Part shown: positions 1 through 13,064 of the stretch, piece by piece
Numbering within the stretch: the first letter of the stretch is position 1
Layout: each line of letters begins with the position of its first letter
Assembly (NCBI GenBank): GCA_000697475.1
Contig: JNEU01000654.1
Coordinates: 1-46,862 of the forward strand
Direction of reading: 5' to 3'
Length of the DNA stretch: 46,862 nucleotides
Source of the DNA: Lichtheimia corymbifera B2541
Taxonomy: Eukaryota > Mucoromycota > Mucoromycetes > Mucorales > Lichtheimiaceae
Translations under genes and position numbers: made by a program
Notes under the pieces: generated by a model
Told to the model about the DNA's origin: nothing
The model's database searches: none
The model's input: the letters and a program-made list of their open reading frames with translations, nothing else

Positions 1-1135
1 TCGGTTGAGAGGGGGAGCATGACACGTCCGTGGTGAGATGGTCAACCTCGAGTTGCCATTTTCGTCAGCTGGATTTTGTTTTTCTGAAACTTCTTTATTA
101 TTATCCACTCGATTGTTCTGAGGATCATTATTTGTTCTAGCGTATGGATGTTTGAATAAACCCTGGTCTTTCGTCTTGTATTTCTATTTGTGAGCCGTTT
201 TGTTGAAGCAGTTGTGATTGCTTATTGATTGACGTGGAAGACTCCTTGTGATTACTCGATTTGGATATTTGAACACTCTCGCTACAAGCCTTACTGCCCT
301 ACGTCTCATATTTTTTTATTCGGCCGCACACACATAAACCACAAAATTTCCATATATAGAAAGTCACTCTACCGGCACGTAGTTTGCAGCATGATGTAGC
401 GGAGCAGCAGCCAAAGCTGGTCATGAAGTGATAGAAGTTTTATGGGAACACAATCAGTAGCAATTTTAAATAGAAAGTGGGTTATGAATTATTTGTCGGA
501 GATCCAGAGTGGTTCACCGACCAAGGCTGACCACTTGAAAGCCAAAATTTGCATGCAGCGTAAAAACGACGATAGATACAAATGTATATACCGGTTTTCA
601 AAGTCCATTGTTCATTAGCTTATGCATCAATTAGCAATTTAATCATAAAGATTGATGAATAACATTGATGGATGTAAAGAAATGAAAGTCTTTCAGTAAA
701 ACGAGCAATTCATGTATATGAGTGATCATAGTAATATACTATCAAGCGGTTTAAGATCCACTTTTATTGCGGGTGAATAGTGCTAGTTGTCAAAAATGAA
801 GCTTATGATTGATCATTTGACAAAGTATTCCAGCATGATATTGTTTTATGTATCCCATAGCGGGGGGACACGTGGATGCGTTTAATAGAGATGGATTAGA
901 CCGGCCATGAATACTATGTCAATTATATTGATTATTGGTATGTATATGTTGAGAAGAAATGGGGAGGATTGAGTCTTTATGGGTGTATGTCTTAATTTAC
1001 GTCACTGTTGAAAGGCGGGAAATGGAAAGGGGTGTCATATACATCCTGGTTTTCCACTTGTAGACTGATCCTGTAAGCAACGAACGACGCATTGGCGTAT
1101 TCAACAGCCCATTCACTGATGAATTTATAGACGAC
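1..1135. other. Intergenic, no gene recognised
   Basis: No reading frame in this stretch resembles a protein, and I saw no tRNA-like or repeat structure. The last few hundred bases are presumably the promoter of the ATP synthase subunit gene that starts at 1136. Open frames on the opposite strand around 992-1261 lie across the first exon and intron of that gene and look like shadows. Confidence 0.5.
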
Positions 1136-2316
1136 ATGGCCTTTAGACTCTTGAGCAAGAACGCAGCAGGTACGACAGCCGAGAAGTGAATACACCAGCA
1201 ACGCGAAATGCCATGCTGCAATGGGTCGCTTTTTCTTTTTTCTACGCACGCGTATGCTCATTACTTTGAATAGCTACCATTGCCGCTCGCCCTGCCGCTT
1301 TGAATGCAACCCGTCGCACTGCTGCTATAGCTGCGTATGTATATGGATAGCTGCTGTTGCCATAGCTACGATTCTCATTATTGTTTTTTTTTCCTCTCTT
1401 CTTGTAGTGCCCGCAAGTACAGCACTGAGACTGAAGGTGAGTAGCCATGTAGTATCGTTTGTGTGTGTGTTTGTTTGCTAATCAAATAGCACTTTAGCTG
1501 CTCCCAAAAAGTCCAGTATCCTCGATATGCTTCCCGGTGATTCGATTGCTGCCAAGGCTGGTTATTTGACTGCTGGCACTGCTTTGGGTACTGCTTTGAT
1601 TGCCAAGGAGATTTATATCTTGAACGAAGAATCTTTGGTGTTGTTGACCACTGCCGGTTTCCTTGGTGTGCTTTTGAAGTATACTCGCGAACCTTTCACC
1701 AACATGGCCAATGATCACATTGAGGTAAGAATCGGATACAAGAGGGATGGTGACTTGGGTGGGGTGGTTGATGATGAAATCCAATGCAAATGTGATATGA
1801 TCATTAACGTCAGGCAACTTTTATTATGACGCCATTAGCGTATCAAGAAGGTGTTGAACGATGCCCGTGTTGAACACAAGAACACTGTGCAGGCCCGTAT
1901 CGATGAAGCTGGTCAAATGAAGGACCTCGTTGATGTCACCAAGGCTTTGTTCGAGTTGTCCCGTGAGACCGCCCATATTGAAGCTGAAGCCTTTGCATTG
2001 AAGCAACAAGTTGCTGTTGCCCAGGAAGTCAAGAGCACGCTCGACTCGTGGGTGCGTCATGAGGCAAACCTCCGTGAGCGTGAACAGAAGCAATTGGCCG
2101 CTTATTTGATCGAAAAGGTGAAGAAAGATCTCGAGGATCCCGCTATCCAGAAGCAAATTTTGGATCAAGCTGTTGCCGATGTCGAGAGTAAGTGGATATA
2201 CTGGATCGTGGGACAAAGGGAGAGAGAGAGGGACGCGAGATGGATGAGATGAATGATGGTACAACAATATTATGTTACTTATTATTGCTATTCTAGAGCT
2301 CGCCAAGACCGCTTAA
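1136..2316 (+). CDS. ATP4: Mitochondrial F1Fo ATP synthase subunit 4 (subunit b, peripheral stalk)
   Basis: This is the peripheral-stalk subunit b of mitochondrial ATP synthase, which holds F1 against Fo in the inner membrane. Six exons give 239 residues: 1136-1169, 1274-1334, 1408-1436, 1498-1724, 1839-2187 and 2297-2316. The first about 45 residues (MAFRLLSKNAA, then an Ala/Arg-rich stretch ending near ARKYST) form a typical mitochondrial presequence. A hydrophobic double segment follows (TAGTALGTALIAKEIYIL and the LLTTAGFLGVLLKY region), then a long charged helix that includes HKNTVQARIDEAGQMKDL, as in yeast Atp4. The length fits the family. The start is the only ATG whose exon splices in phase to the presequence. 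The first three exons are only 34, 61 and 29 nt. It lies 301 bp upstream of SPE3 on the same strand. Family call is firm; the small exons are inferred from frame and splice sites. Confidence 0.93.
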
Positions 2317-2338
2317 GCATGTTGAATAGCAACGTGAC

Positions 2339-2344
2339 AATAAA
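2339..2344 (+). terminator. Poly(A) signal AATAAA of ATP4
   Basis: A canonical AATAAA lies 23 nt after the ATP4 stop codon, in the right place to direct cleavage and polyadenylation before the SPE3 start at 2618. Confidence 0.5.
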
Positions 2345-2617
2345 GATTCTGTAAGTCCTGTAGACTTGTTACAATATGATACTTGTTTGATCAAAGGCGT
2401 AATGTTTCAAGGACTCCTTCCATAAAGGCAATGGTTGGGCGGGATGAGTGGCTGACGATGTCATACACCGTCACCAGTATCATCGACATCATTTGCGGAC
2501 TCAAAAAGGCACATTTGGGGTCATGTGTGCAAACTTTCTTTTTCTCGGGCATTCTTTTTGAGAGCGAGTCAAGCAGAAAATTGTTGTTTCACTCTTCTTT
2601 CTCTTCTTCAACACACA

Positions 2618-3749
<1,132 letters not shown>

Positions 3750-4073
3750 TGTACCAAAGAAAAATACCTTGCCGTTCCAAACTCTACTACCCTGAGCTTT
3801 ACCAAAAAGAGACATTGCAGAAAACAGAATACAAGTTTACTCCTTGCTGCACATTGCACATCCCTATCATGTACACACACAAACAATATTTCATTTCCTT
3901 GTGCTATCCATAGCACTTGCTCCAATATGCAAAGCACAATCCCACACCCCAATCCCACGTGTTTTGTATATAAAGAATAAAATGTCTCGTGTATTTACAA
4001 ATTCATTATTCACAGTGTTTCGGAGGATTTACAAAGAAGGGGAGATGACGATTGATCATCCCCAATAAGGAAG
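3750..4073. other. Convergent 3' spacer
   Basis: This 324 bp spacer lies between the SPE3 stop and the stop of the membrane protein on the other strand. It is AT-rich and should hold both 3' untranslated regions. I see no other gene in it. Confidence 0.5.
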
Positions 4074-4641
4074 CTAAAAGATGACTGTGCCAAAATGGTG
4101 AAGCAGCGTAGTCAAACCAGCAGTGCTCAAGAGACCTTGGATGGATTTGACAGCCAAGAGACGGCAGGGTCGATCTTCCCACACCCACGAACGATAAATA
4201 TCGGGTACCATATATGCAATAAAGAAAAAGACACCAAGCTGAAAAGCATGCGTGTAGCATTCCACATCAGCGAGATTCATCATGCCCATAATGAAAAACG
4301 TCTGTGCGTATTGATGGTTGAGTCAGCAAGTGTTGATGGTAATAAGCGGCATTGAATGAATGTAATCACGCTCACCTGAACAGCATACAATGAATATTCG
4401 AGAGCCTGATCGAAGATACGTGGATGCGTGTTTGATCGCCTCGTCCACCAATGCGCATCACCCTTATCCTTATTCATAGCAGCTGACCATTGATCACCCA
4501 ATAGCCCAAAATGCGTTAGCACATTGACAAGATATAAGAATGTCGCCCCAATGACTATGTCAAGTTAGCCAAGATTTCATGAATATATGCAGCTTTTGTG
4601 TTGCTTTTACCGATCGTCATGAAATTCACGGATGTAACCAT
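4074..4641 (-). CDS. Small multi-pass membrane protein of unknown function
   Basis: I do not recognise this family. Three exons (4641-4611, 4554-4376, 4301-4074) give 145 residues. It looks like a four-helix membrane protein: hydrophobic stretches are TIVIGATFLYLVNVLTHFG (about 9-27), the YSLYAVQTFFIMGMM region (about 65-80), AFQLGVFFFIAYMV (about 90-105) and the C-terminal GLLSTAGLTTLLHHFGTVIF. A polar loop at about 35-58 is rich in charged residues and tryptophan (GDAHWWTRR). Both junctions are GT-AG and keep the frame and the hydrophobic pattern. The start ATG is the first in the mRNA and is followed by GTT. It shares a 295 bp divergent spacer with the LEA-like gene. No signal peptide or known catalytic motif is visible. 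Confidence 0.8.
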
Positions 4642-4936
4642 GGTCTTGAGAAGAAATGTAGTGGTAGAATCGGTGGAAGGAAAAACAATACCGAAAAAGC
4701 AAAAACCCGGGATCACATTCAAAAAAAAAGAGCGAGCAGCAAAGAGTCAAGACTTGGCGGGAGATGAAAGCTAATGCGAAACAAACACATCTATTTTTGT
4801 ATAAGCAGTAGTGCGAGTGTGTCGAAAGGCACAAAAGGATTCGAGCCGCCTTGGCAACCATCCCCTTTTTCTTTCTTCTTTTTTTTACCACCACTTTTTC
4901 TCTCTCTCTTTACATCTTTTCTTTCTCTTTTTTGTC
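4642..4936. promoter_or_regulatory. Divergent promoter region
   Basis: The 295 bp between the start codons of the membrane protein (-) and the LEA_2-like protein (+) must hold both promoters. The + side ends in a long CT-rich tract (about 4860-4930) just before the ATG, common in fungal leaders. No clear TATA box was seen on either side. Confidence 0.5.
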
Positions 4937-6061
4937 ATGTCTTCTTATCACAATCAAATGTACACTGCTCCACCGCCACCACCACCACACCACCAGCAAT
5001 CAATGATGAGCCCACCACCAATGCGACAATCACCGTATCCACCAAGTCCATTTGATCCTCAAAGCCGCCAATCGCTTGAAGATGTGGGTGATACTGAACG
5101 TGCTATGGGTTGGTATGGTAGCAACCAACGTGCTAGCATGTCGGATGTCAAGTTAACCGGTGGTGGACATCATTATGACTCTGACGACGATGATATGCTC
5201 ATGGTCCCACAAGAACAACGTAAACGACGAACATGCATGGATAAGATATGCTGTGGTTGTTGTACATGCTATCCTCGATGGTTACGTTATATCTGCTGCG
5301 TCATATTCTTGCTCGTTATTGCACTTGCCATTGTTATTGGTGTGCTTGCAGCTACTTTCAAGGTCCCTGATGTAAGCATGAATGGTCTTGAAGGTGAACC
5401 TCAAGTCAGCATGACAGGCGAAACGGTGAACATGAACTTTACCTTGGCTATTTCTGTGGACAATCCAAACGTGGAAGGCATCACTTTTGAAAAGATTGAG
5501 GCAAAGGTATGAATGGTCTGCTTTTAGGAATGGGAAGAATGAGGCTGGAATACTATTACAAGTGGGTATTCGGATGAAGGGCTAAAAACAGGTTTTATTT
5601 TTTTTGGGCTGCTTAGGCATATTACCCTAACCATCACGATACGCAAATCGGAGGTGGTGAGCTTGACAATGTGCATATCAATAAGCAAGCGGTGACGAAT
5701 ATCAGCTTCCCTTTCAACTTGAAGGTGGATGCAGCAGACGATAGCAGTAAAGCCATCATGTCGGATCTGCTAAGCAAGTGTGGCATGACCGGTGGTGAAG
5801 CACAGCAAATCACGATCGACTATGATGTTACTCCCACCGTCAAGTTTGGCGTCATTCCCATCTCCTTCACCATCTCCAACCATGCAAACTTTGATTGTCC
5901 CGTTAGCGTAAGTATACATATACAATTGGGTGTTCACTTTGGGTGGTTTGTTTATTGTGCTAAATTTGGGATTTCTCTCGGGTTAGAATCTGTTGTCATC
6001 CGGTGCTGACGGCTTGGCATCCCTTATTCCCGGTGGTGTGTCACCACCAGCTGGGGCTTAG
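4937..6061 (+). CDS. Membrane-anchored LEA_2-like domain protein
   Basis: Three exons (4937-5506, 5617-5907, 5987-6061) give 311 residues. The N-terminal 90 residues are Pro/Gln/Met-rich and disordered (PPPPPPHHQQS), followed by an acidic patch (DSDDDD). A cysteine cluster (CCGCCTC, about 105-112) suggests palmitoylation next to a single membrane helix at about 115-140 (IFLLVIALAIVIGVLAA). The rest is a beta-rich region with NFTLAISVDNPNVEGI and VKFGVIPISFTISN, typical of the LEA_2 (late embryogenesis abundant, group 2) fold found in fungal vacuolar and ER membrane proteins. It is probably type II, with the LEA_2 domain outside the cytosol. The role is unknown; the domain may bind lipid. Family call rests on the helix plus NPN-type LEA_2 strand pattern. 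Confidence 0.82.
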
Positions 6062-6670
6062 TCTCTCTTTTTGCATATCACTTGCTTCTTCCTTTTGTAG
6101 CCCCCATCCTTTTTCGCGCCACAACAACACCATGCTATATATATCCCGTGTAACGTTTCTCCCCCATGCCCTGTGTTACAATTGTAGATACTTTTTCGCC
6201 CTGCATCATCCGCAGTTACAAAAGAGAAATCAAAATTCCATCGTTTATGATATCATGATATTGTTGTTATCCAAGCGGAGAGGGAAAATAGCATACCTAG
6301 GCTATCATCATTTGATTCACAAGAAACAAACTAGCAAATGAAGCTAGTATTCTAATTTTGCGCGTAATTTCATTTAGCGGCAGTAAAATCAAGCCAGTGA
6401 CAGGTGATCGACGAGAACTATGCGACTTGATCGCTCCACAAAACTTGTACCAGCGAGCTGCATAACACACACACACACACACACGCACACACGGAATAAC
6501 ACAAGCACAGATTTACACACGCAAAATAAAATAGATGAGATGTTATAAAAAGGGGACAGGTCTAAATTGTGGGCGGAGGTATATAATACAAAGCTTGTAG
6601 CTTGCTATGTGTTGATAAAAAAGGAATTAAGGGCTCCCTACAATGTTGGCGGGAGCTTTCATAAACGAGG
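6062..6670. other. Convergent 3' spacer with CA microsatellite
   Basis: A 609 bp spacer lies between the convergent stops of the LEA_2-like gene and the exchanger gene. It holds 3' untranslated sequence and a CA repeat. I see no gene. Confidence 0.5.
6464..6492. repeat. (CA)n microsatellite
   Basis: A near-perfect run of CA dinucleotides, interrupted once by CG, in the spacer between convergent genes. Confidence 0.9.
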
Positions 6671-9600
6671 TCAAGGATTGGGATTAATGCCAATGAGGAT
6701 GCTCTTTTCGGTGTATGGTGGGGTGAAGTAGAAACCAGCCATCAAAACACAATAGGTCAATATCAGGATGGAGCCCTTGAAATAGTTGGAACGCCCTTCT
6801 TGATATGTATACGTCAAGAGAAAGACCGAGAAGATGACACAAATAACATCCCATCGGGGAAATACAAGGCTATCCAAAATGTACCCATCATTAGTTTTGG
6901 AATGCTACTATGCGAAACGTGGTGTGCTTCCATACCTGAAAGTATAGTTTGCCAGTTCTTCCTTTCCCCAGTTAAACCACAAGGAGAATGCTACCATAGC
7001 TGGGATTTGCAATAGACAAACTTGTAACGCATATGCTGATCCGATCTCCATGCTATCATTGTAAAAAATATGAATATGTATTTCAATCCCTGATGATGAT
7101 CACATTTCATTACCTTAGCACGATGTTGCCGTATAATGCAAAGGAGATGGCATTCATAAACTCTGTAATATTGGGAACCTGTATATAATATGTGCATGAG
7201 AATCAAACAACCATCATAGGATAAGAAAATGAGGAACACGTACCAATGCAAAAAGTGTCAAGCCCAAGAACTTTTCATCCACAGTCAAATTTTCCATGAC
7301 CCCATCCACAGTGTCGACCAGCACCTCAGCAATGATAGAATACAAAACGGTACATCCAAATAAAATGGTAAAACTCTTGCTTCTGCTCCAATTGGGTGAA
7401 TCATGGCCACCAGCTTCCTCTTCTTCCTCTGATTCTTTGACATGCACATATGCTGTGGCAGGAACGATTGTGGGTAACACATGACTATCATTGTTGATAT
7501 CTGGCCTTTCTGTAACCGATGCTGATGCAGCTGTAGGGGTTCCATAAGTAGGATCTAATGGTGGTGCAAGAGTCATTAAAGGTGCTTGTCTTTGGCTACT
7601 GGTTCTTTTCATTCGTACCTTGAGAGGTTGGTTTTGTCGATGGGTCACTGGCATTTTGTGATGGATGATGATGATGGTGCTGCTGGTGATGTGTATGAGA
7701 AAGGATATGGTTGGGTAAAAGTTTTTGATAATAGGAGAGTGGTTGTTCATCGCCATGATGTGATTGTTTCTTCCACACCATATCCACGTGCGTTCGTAAG
7801 CTGAAGACGATACCAATTACATATGCCTATTAATGAATGATTAGCAAATCAGATATACATGCTCATAGCTGTATTCATTTACCGAGGGAAGGATGGCAGC
7901 ACAAAACCACATGAGAGGCTTGACATTGTTTTGGTAAACAGGATCGATGGTTGGGTTCATTTGATCCGAGTAACATCGAGAACAAGCGATGCTACCACCG
8001 TCCGCCACAGTATCGGGGCAACCAGTGCATCGAAGTTCAAACTATAATAAGGATAAACAAAGGTTAGTCCAAGATGATGTGAAACACAAATCGAAACATT
8101 TACCGAGCCAAACATTTGGTAAAAGAGAGTTGGCACCAAAGCTCCAATGATGGCCATAATGAGCATCGTTGAAGTCACCTCTGCAAGAGATCAGAAGAGT
8201 AAGTCGATCCTTGTTTGTTTCTCAAAAGTAGCTCACAATGAACATACCTGCACTCTTTGCATTAAATCTTTGTTCCTTGCGTTTAACACCGCCGCTCACC
8301 ATGGAGCAACCTGGCAACAAGAGTACACCTGCCATAAGACTTCCAATCAGTGCACCTTCTACCAGCGCACTTTTTCCACTCATAAGAGCCACAGCATAGA
8401 GGATGATTTCAATGATACTAAATAGAGAAACGTCAATGTCCTGTTATTCGTAGTCGTACTCATCACAGTCAAGTTACCTGCCAAAAGAAGCATTCAAAAA
8501 GGCACCTATGCCCATGCTTGATTGTGCTGAAACAGAGGAAATGCCCATCCCAATGAAGTATGATAGAGGGATCACCGATGAAAGAGAGAGTGCGAATACG
8601 ACTTGCGGTGAAGTAATCATGCTGTCAGGAAAATAATGCTTGAGAACGTATTCATCGAATATGACAAAGAACACCAAGGGAATCAAGTTGATGAAGATGA
8701 TATTGATGCCATCGTATGTGTATTTGTAATACTGCAATCCAACCGCTTGATAGGTGCACAAGAGGATGACAACGGGACGACCACTGTGTACCATGTCAGC
8801 TTGTCCAGAAGGGCTTGACTTGAATCGAAGGCTGAGTGGATATTGCCGTAAATGTCGTAGTAAAATGTAATTGAGCTTGGACATGGGAATGGTGATCACA
8901 CATAACCAGCAGATGGCAGATACCACAAACATGGTAGGTGCTTAGAATGTATGTCAGTCAGTTGACAACCCATGGATTCATATCAAACAATGGCTTACCA
9001 ATAATGATATAATACAAGACGTAGTATGCACATCCACCAGGGCCACTCTTAATCACATCCATAATGCGTCCGAGCATGCTTCGTTTTCGTTTCCGTTTAT
9101 CTTGCAGCAAACAAGACTCCTCGTCGTTGTCTTCATTAATGGATATTACTGATTGATTCTCATCATCATAGTCATTGTTGTTGTTGTTGTTGCTCAATGT
9201 GGAGCTTCTACTTGTGCTGGTAATGCTGGCTGCTGCTAGACTGCTGACTGATGCTGCTGATGAATGTATTGGTTGTTTGTGGTGAGCTTCGCCATGATGT
9301 TCAACGTAACGACCGAATGGCCATAGTAGGTAGGATGCAAGTTCACGCATGACACGGCCATATGCATAACCATCGGGTGGTACAAGGAGTAAAATGACCG
9401 AGATTACAAACATCAGCAATGAGAGCCACCATCCAAAGATCACAAGCCAGGCCAAGTTGCCAGGATCCAAAAACAGTTCGGGGGATGACGATGGCGATGA
9501 ATGAAGTGCTCGATTGGCTCTTCGAACCACTGAACGGGATTTCTTGTACAAGGCTGGTTTCCAGATGGGTAAACCAAATGGATGTCGCTTATTCATTTGC

Positions 9601-9872
9601 TATACCATCTTATTAGATAAGGCGTCATTCATATATGTATCTCCCACCCATAATATATATACCTCTTGTCTATCTTTCAGTGTCATTTCTCTACTATCAA
9701 GTGATACTCGATCATCCTCTTGACGTCCTTTACGGGACCGTAACTTGTTCTTGCGATTGCTCTCATGCTCGGAGACATTGTCATTGCTCGAGTCTCGCTT
9801 CTTCAACTTGCGTCGTGGTGATTCAGTGTCCATGGCTCCATAAAGCGATTGTGGATCAGAGGAGGAATCCAT
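6671..9872 (-). CDS. VNX1: VNX1/CAX-type vacuolar cation/H+ exchanger with N-terminal YccF-like domain
   Basis: It is predicted to exchange Na+, K+ or Ca2+ for H+ across the vacuolar or another internal membrane (CAX family of the CaCA superfamily). Eleven exons give 851 residues: 9872-9663, 9599-8999, 8940-8478, 8417-8248, 8180-8104, 8041-7883, 7826-7619, 7530-7244, 7178-7114, 7052-6936 and 6869-6671. After a charged N-terminus comes a YccF/DUF307-like hydrophobic pair (NLAWLVIFGWWLSLL to LLWPFGRYVE, about 115-175). The two Na_Ca_ex repeats carry NASFGSIIEIILYAVAL near 420 and TEFMNAISFALYGNIVLS near 730-745, the alpha-repeat signatures of CAX. Between them lie a CxxC-x11-CxxC motif (512-530) and a His-rich cytosolic loop. 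All junctions are GT-AG. The symbol is given by domain architecture; ion preference cannot be read from sequence. Confidence 0.9.
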
Positions 9873-10587
9873 AATGAGGGAAAAGGGAAAGGAAAAGGAA
9901 TAAATCTCCCACCCTAAAAAGCAGATGATCCCCTTCTCTATCACTACTGATAATCAAACGTCAGGTCAGGATAATTGAAACAAATGGTATAAAGTTGCCT
10001 TGTTAGAAACGAATCGTGTAACATGATGATAAACCACCCACTCGGCATTGGCCACCATTATTCCCACATTTGCATTAAACTTTGAAGGGATGATCCCGTT
10101 TCATTTCACCAATGACTCGCCATTTCATTATTGCATCTCGTAGTTTACGCTTGTTTCAGTCCATGTTATATAGTGTGGGAAATCAAAGATAAGCAATTAT
10201 CTGCTGGGAATGTTTAATCATCGTCTCCGAATGCCATAAATACAATCAGCTCTCGGAATATAATGCATGTGTCATTATGAATGGCTTTTTGTCTCTTGGT
10301 CTGGTCTTCAATAACAATGACCCTGAATTTGTCGTACACAGATTTCAGGAACAACTATGTTTCAATTCTGTTGAGCAATGAAAGTAACATTCACAAGATT
10401 GGGATCCCCATGAGAAATAGCATGTTCCACCCCGTATAGATTAACCCTTCCATTAATGTAATAAACCGACGCTATAGCCATTGAGTGTTTGTGTCATTGT
10501 CTTATCGCTTTGTACTACCATCCTCTAAAGGGTAAACCACACTGAATATACAATATGGATTGAATGGCACTTTTCTTTATTCCTATA
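9873..10587. other. Intergenic, promoter of the exchanger gene
   Basis: This 715 bp stretch is upstream of the exchanger gene and downstream of the helicase gene, both on -. No reading frame with protein character was seen. A possible AATAAA for the helicase is at 10581-10576 (- strand). Confidence 0.5.
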
Positions 10588-12868
10588 CTAAGCAACACTT
10601 GATAATGCGGCATCGTAATCAGCTTGCATAGGTTCTAGCTTAGTGTTCTCCACACGTAATTGTTTGATCTGCTGATAATGACCGGCATTTCGCAAAAGGT
10701 CCTTGAAAGGGCGTGCTTCTTGCTTTTCAACCAGCGAATAAGCTTGTCCTTCGCGTCCTGCACGTGCCGTTCTTCCCACACGATGGATATACTTGTCCAT
10801 AAACCAGGGTACATCATAGTTGATCACCACGTCCACATTGTTCAAATCAATACCACGACCGATCAAATCCGAACAAACAAGCCTATACGACACAATCCTT
10901 AGGTGAATGTGCTAATAACAGGAGAGTCTACTTACAGATGGATGTCACCATTCTTGAAGCGTTTAAGTAGCGACTTTCTTTCAGAGGGCGGTAAATCACT
11001 CGAATAGTCAGCAACTACAATCTTGGTGTCATGCGTTGATTGCCGGGATTCATAGGCTTCCACGAGTGTTTTCAGTTGTTGTGTAGATTCGGCGGATCGC
11101 GTAAAGCAAAGACATGATTGAATGTTGAATGTATGCATGATATACAATAGCATGAGAGGCTTTCGTTCGGCTGATGTCACTGTCATATATTCTGTAAGGC
11201 CTTCTGGTGTGGTATAATCGGGTTTGTCTTCCATGTCCTCCGATCGTTGTACAGCAATGTACTCAGGTTCTGTCAAATGCAAACCAGCAATCTTGGCTGG
11301 GTTCTTGGTCAAGGTTGCCGAGAACAGCAGTTTTTGTACCTAGAGCATGATCAGCAACCCAAATTTCCTAGCATAAATCCTAGTTTACTTACGGTGGGTG
11401 CCTTGGCAATATCAACATCTGTCCTTGGCAAATCAAAATGGGATCGCATAAAATAAGGTGCAATTGCATCGGCTTCCAAGACACTACACCATTTTGACCG
11501 TAAGTCATGATATTGATCACTCATCCTAATTCTCTATACGTACTCATGCTTGTCTTTTTTAAATGATAATGGGTTGGTAGAATGATCCGACTGTGGACGA
11601 GTAGCATTCAGGATGTGGTTGAGCCAATCGTTATAGCTGTGGTTCAAGAGTTGATCTGCTTCATCAATGACCAAGAATCGCAGGTGCTGAAGTGTAAAAT
11701 TGGGTGTTTCTCGAATGTGATCTGTTAAACGGCCAGGTGTTGCTACCAAGATATCTACTCGACTTTGACCTCCCATATAACTACAAACATCGAGTGTAAG
11801 ATGATCATCCTCTAGATCCACCGCCGCCATATACCACTTACTCATCATCATCAGGCTTTCCCACCAATGCTTGTTGTTCACGACGCAGGGTATGTTGACC
11901 AATGGCTGAACCCACCTAAGAGATAATACAGAGAATCAATATCATCGATGCATTGAATCCAACACCCAACAATCCATACAATACCTTAAGACCTGTGCCC
12001 TTGACAAATGCTTCGAATGTTTCCTTGACTTGGATGGCCAATTCACGTGTGGGTAACACCACCAAGGCTCTCAATCGTGTCACCACTCGCTTGGATAAGA
12101 TTTCAATGATGGGGAGGACGTATGCCATAGTTTTACCGCTGCCAGTGGGAGCTGATACGCACAAGTCGCCTGGTGATCTTCGGGTATCATACAAAGCTTG
12201 TCTCCTTAGGAACACTGGAATGACAGCCATTTGTACTATGATTGGGGTCAGTCATTGTTTATCCTGCGTATCGGTGTTAATTTACCTGCAAAAAAGGATG
12301 TGATGTCTAATTCTTTGCATCGTCGGATCAACTTTGTTGACAAGCCAGGAATCGATTCAATATCGCACTTGTCCGAAGGTGAAATGATGGTGGGTTGTAA
12401 TAACCAATCTGGAATACCCATCTTTCGAAGCAATTGTATCTCGTCCTTGCTTTGCTTTTGCTGTTTGCCCATCATATCAGGAAATGCCATAATTCCCTTG
12501 TCTTCTTCTTTGTCGTCATTGTCGCGTTCTGCTTTGTCCTCCTCCTCGTCGTGATCGATCTCCTTCAACGTCATGTCAGCACTGATCTGGTCCTGCTGTG
12601 CTTCTTGAACGTCGTCAACAGGCATTGTCTCGGTGTGATCCGTTGAATCAAGCTGTTCATTGTTGTCGACCTTGTGTTCCTTTTCCTTTTTTCTTCGTTT
12701 CTCTTTCTTTGTCTTGGTGGTGTTGGAGTCGTCTTTCTCATCGATCGGTGGTTGTCGTTTGCGATTGGCCTTTTCAATGAGCTTTTGCAAGCGCTCTTGC
12801 TTCTTCTCATAGGATCGGTGCGATTGGGATTCGTCGTCGTCTCCTTGATATCGTGGAATAGAAAACAT
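10588..12868 (-). CDS. DBP6: DEAD-box RNA helicase, DDX51/Dbp6 family
   Basis: An ATP-dependent RNA helicase of the type needed for early 60S ribosomal subunit assembly in the nucleolus. Seven exons (12868-12286, 12235-11985, 11915-11842, 11780-11544, 11483-11393, 11339-10936, 10882-10588) give 644 residues. The first 170 residues are a charged, Lys/Glu/Asp-rich extension typical of Dbp6. Motifs in order: APTGSGKT (223-230), PTRELA, TPGR (317-320), DEAD (342-345), SAT (419-421), then DLIGRGIDL and [10 protein letters not shown] in the second RecA domain. DDX51-type features include the PLSFKK-like insertion after the DEAD region and the [12 protein letters not shown] segment. Introns are 50-69 nt and GT-AG. 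The gene is 196 bp upstream of the esterase stop. DDX51/Dbp6 is favoured over other DEAD boxes by the overall pattern. Confidence 0.92.
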
Positions 12869-13064
12869 GGTGTGGTATTAGGATGATAGCAACAAGCGAG
12901 AGAGAGCGAGAGAGGTACTTAAATTTTCGCTGTCCTTTTCATATAACGAGCGACACACACGCACATACACATACACACAGCATAGATAGAAGTTTCAATA
13001 GTATGTACAACAGAGGTAAATAAATAAAATGATAATACGACTACTACTTTAGCGATATGAGATA

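Noticed and set aside
4830..4862. GGATTCGAGCC, resembling a tRNA T-loop
   Set aside because: No matching acceptor, D or anticodon stems around it; it lies in a leader region.
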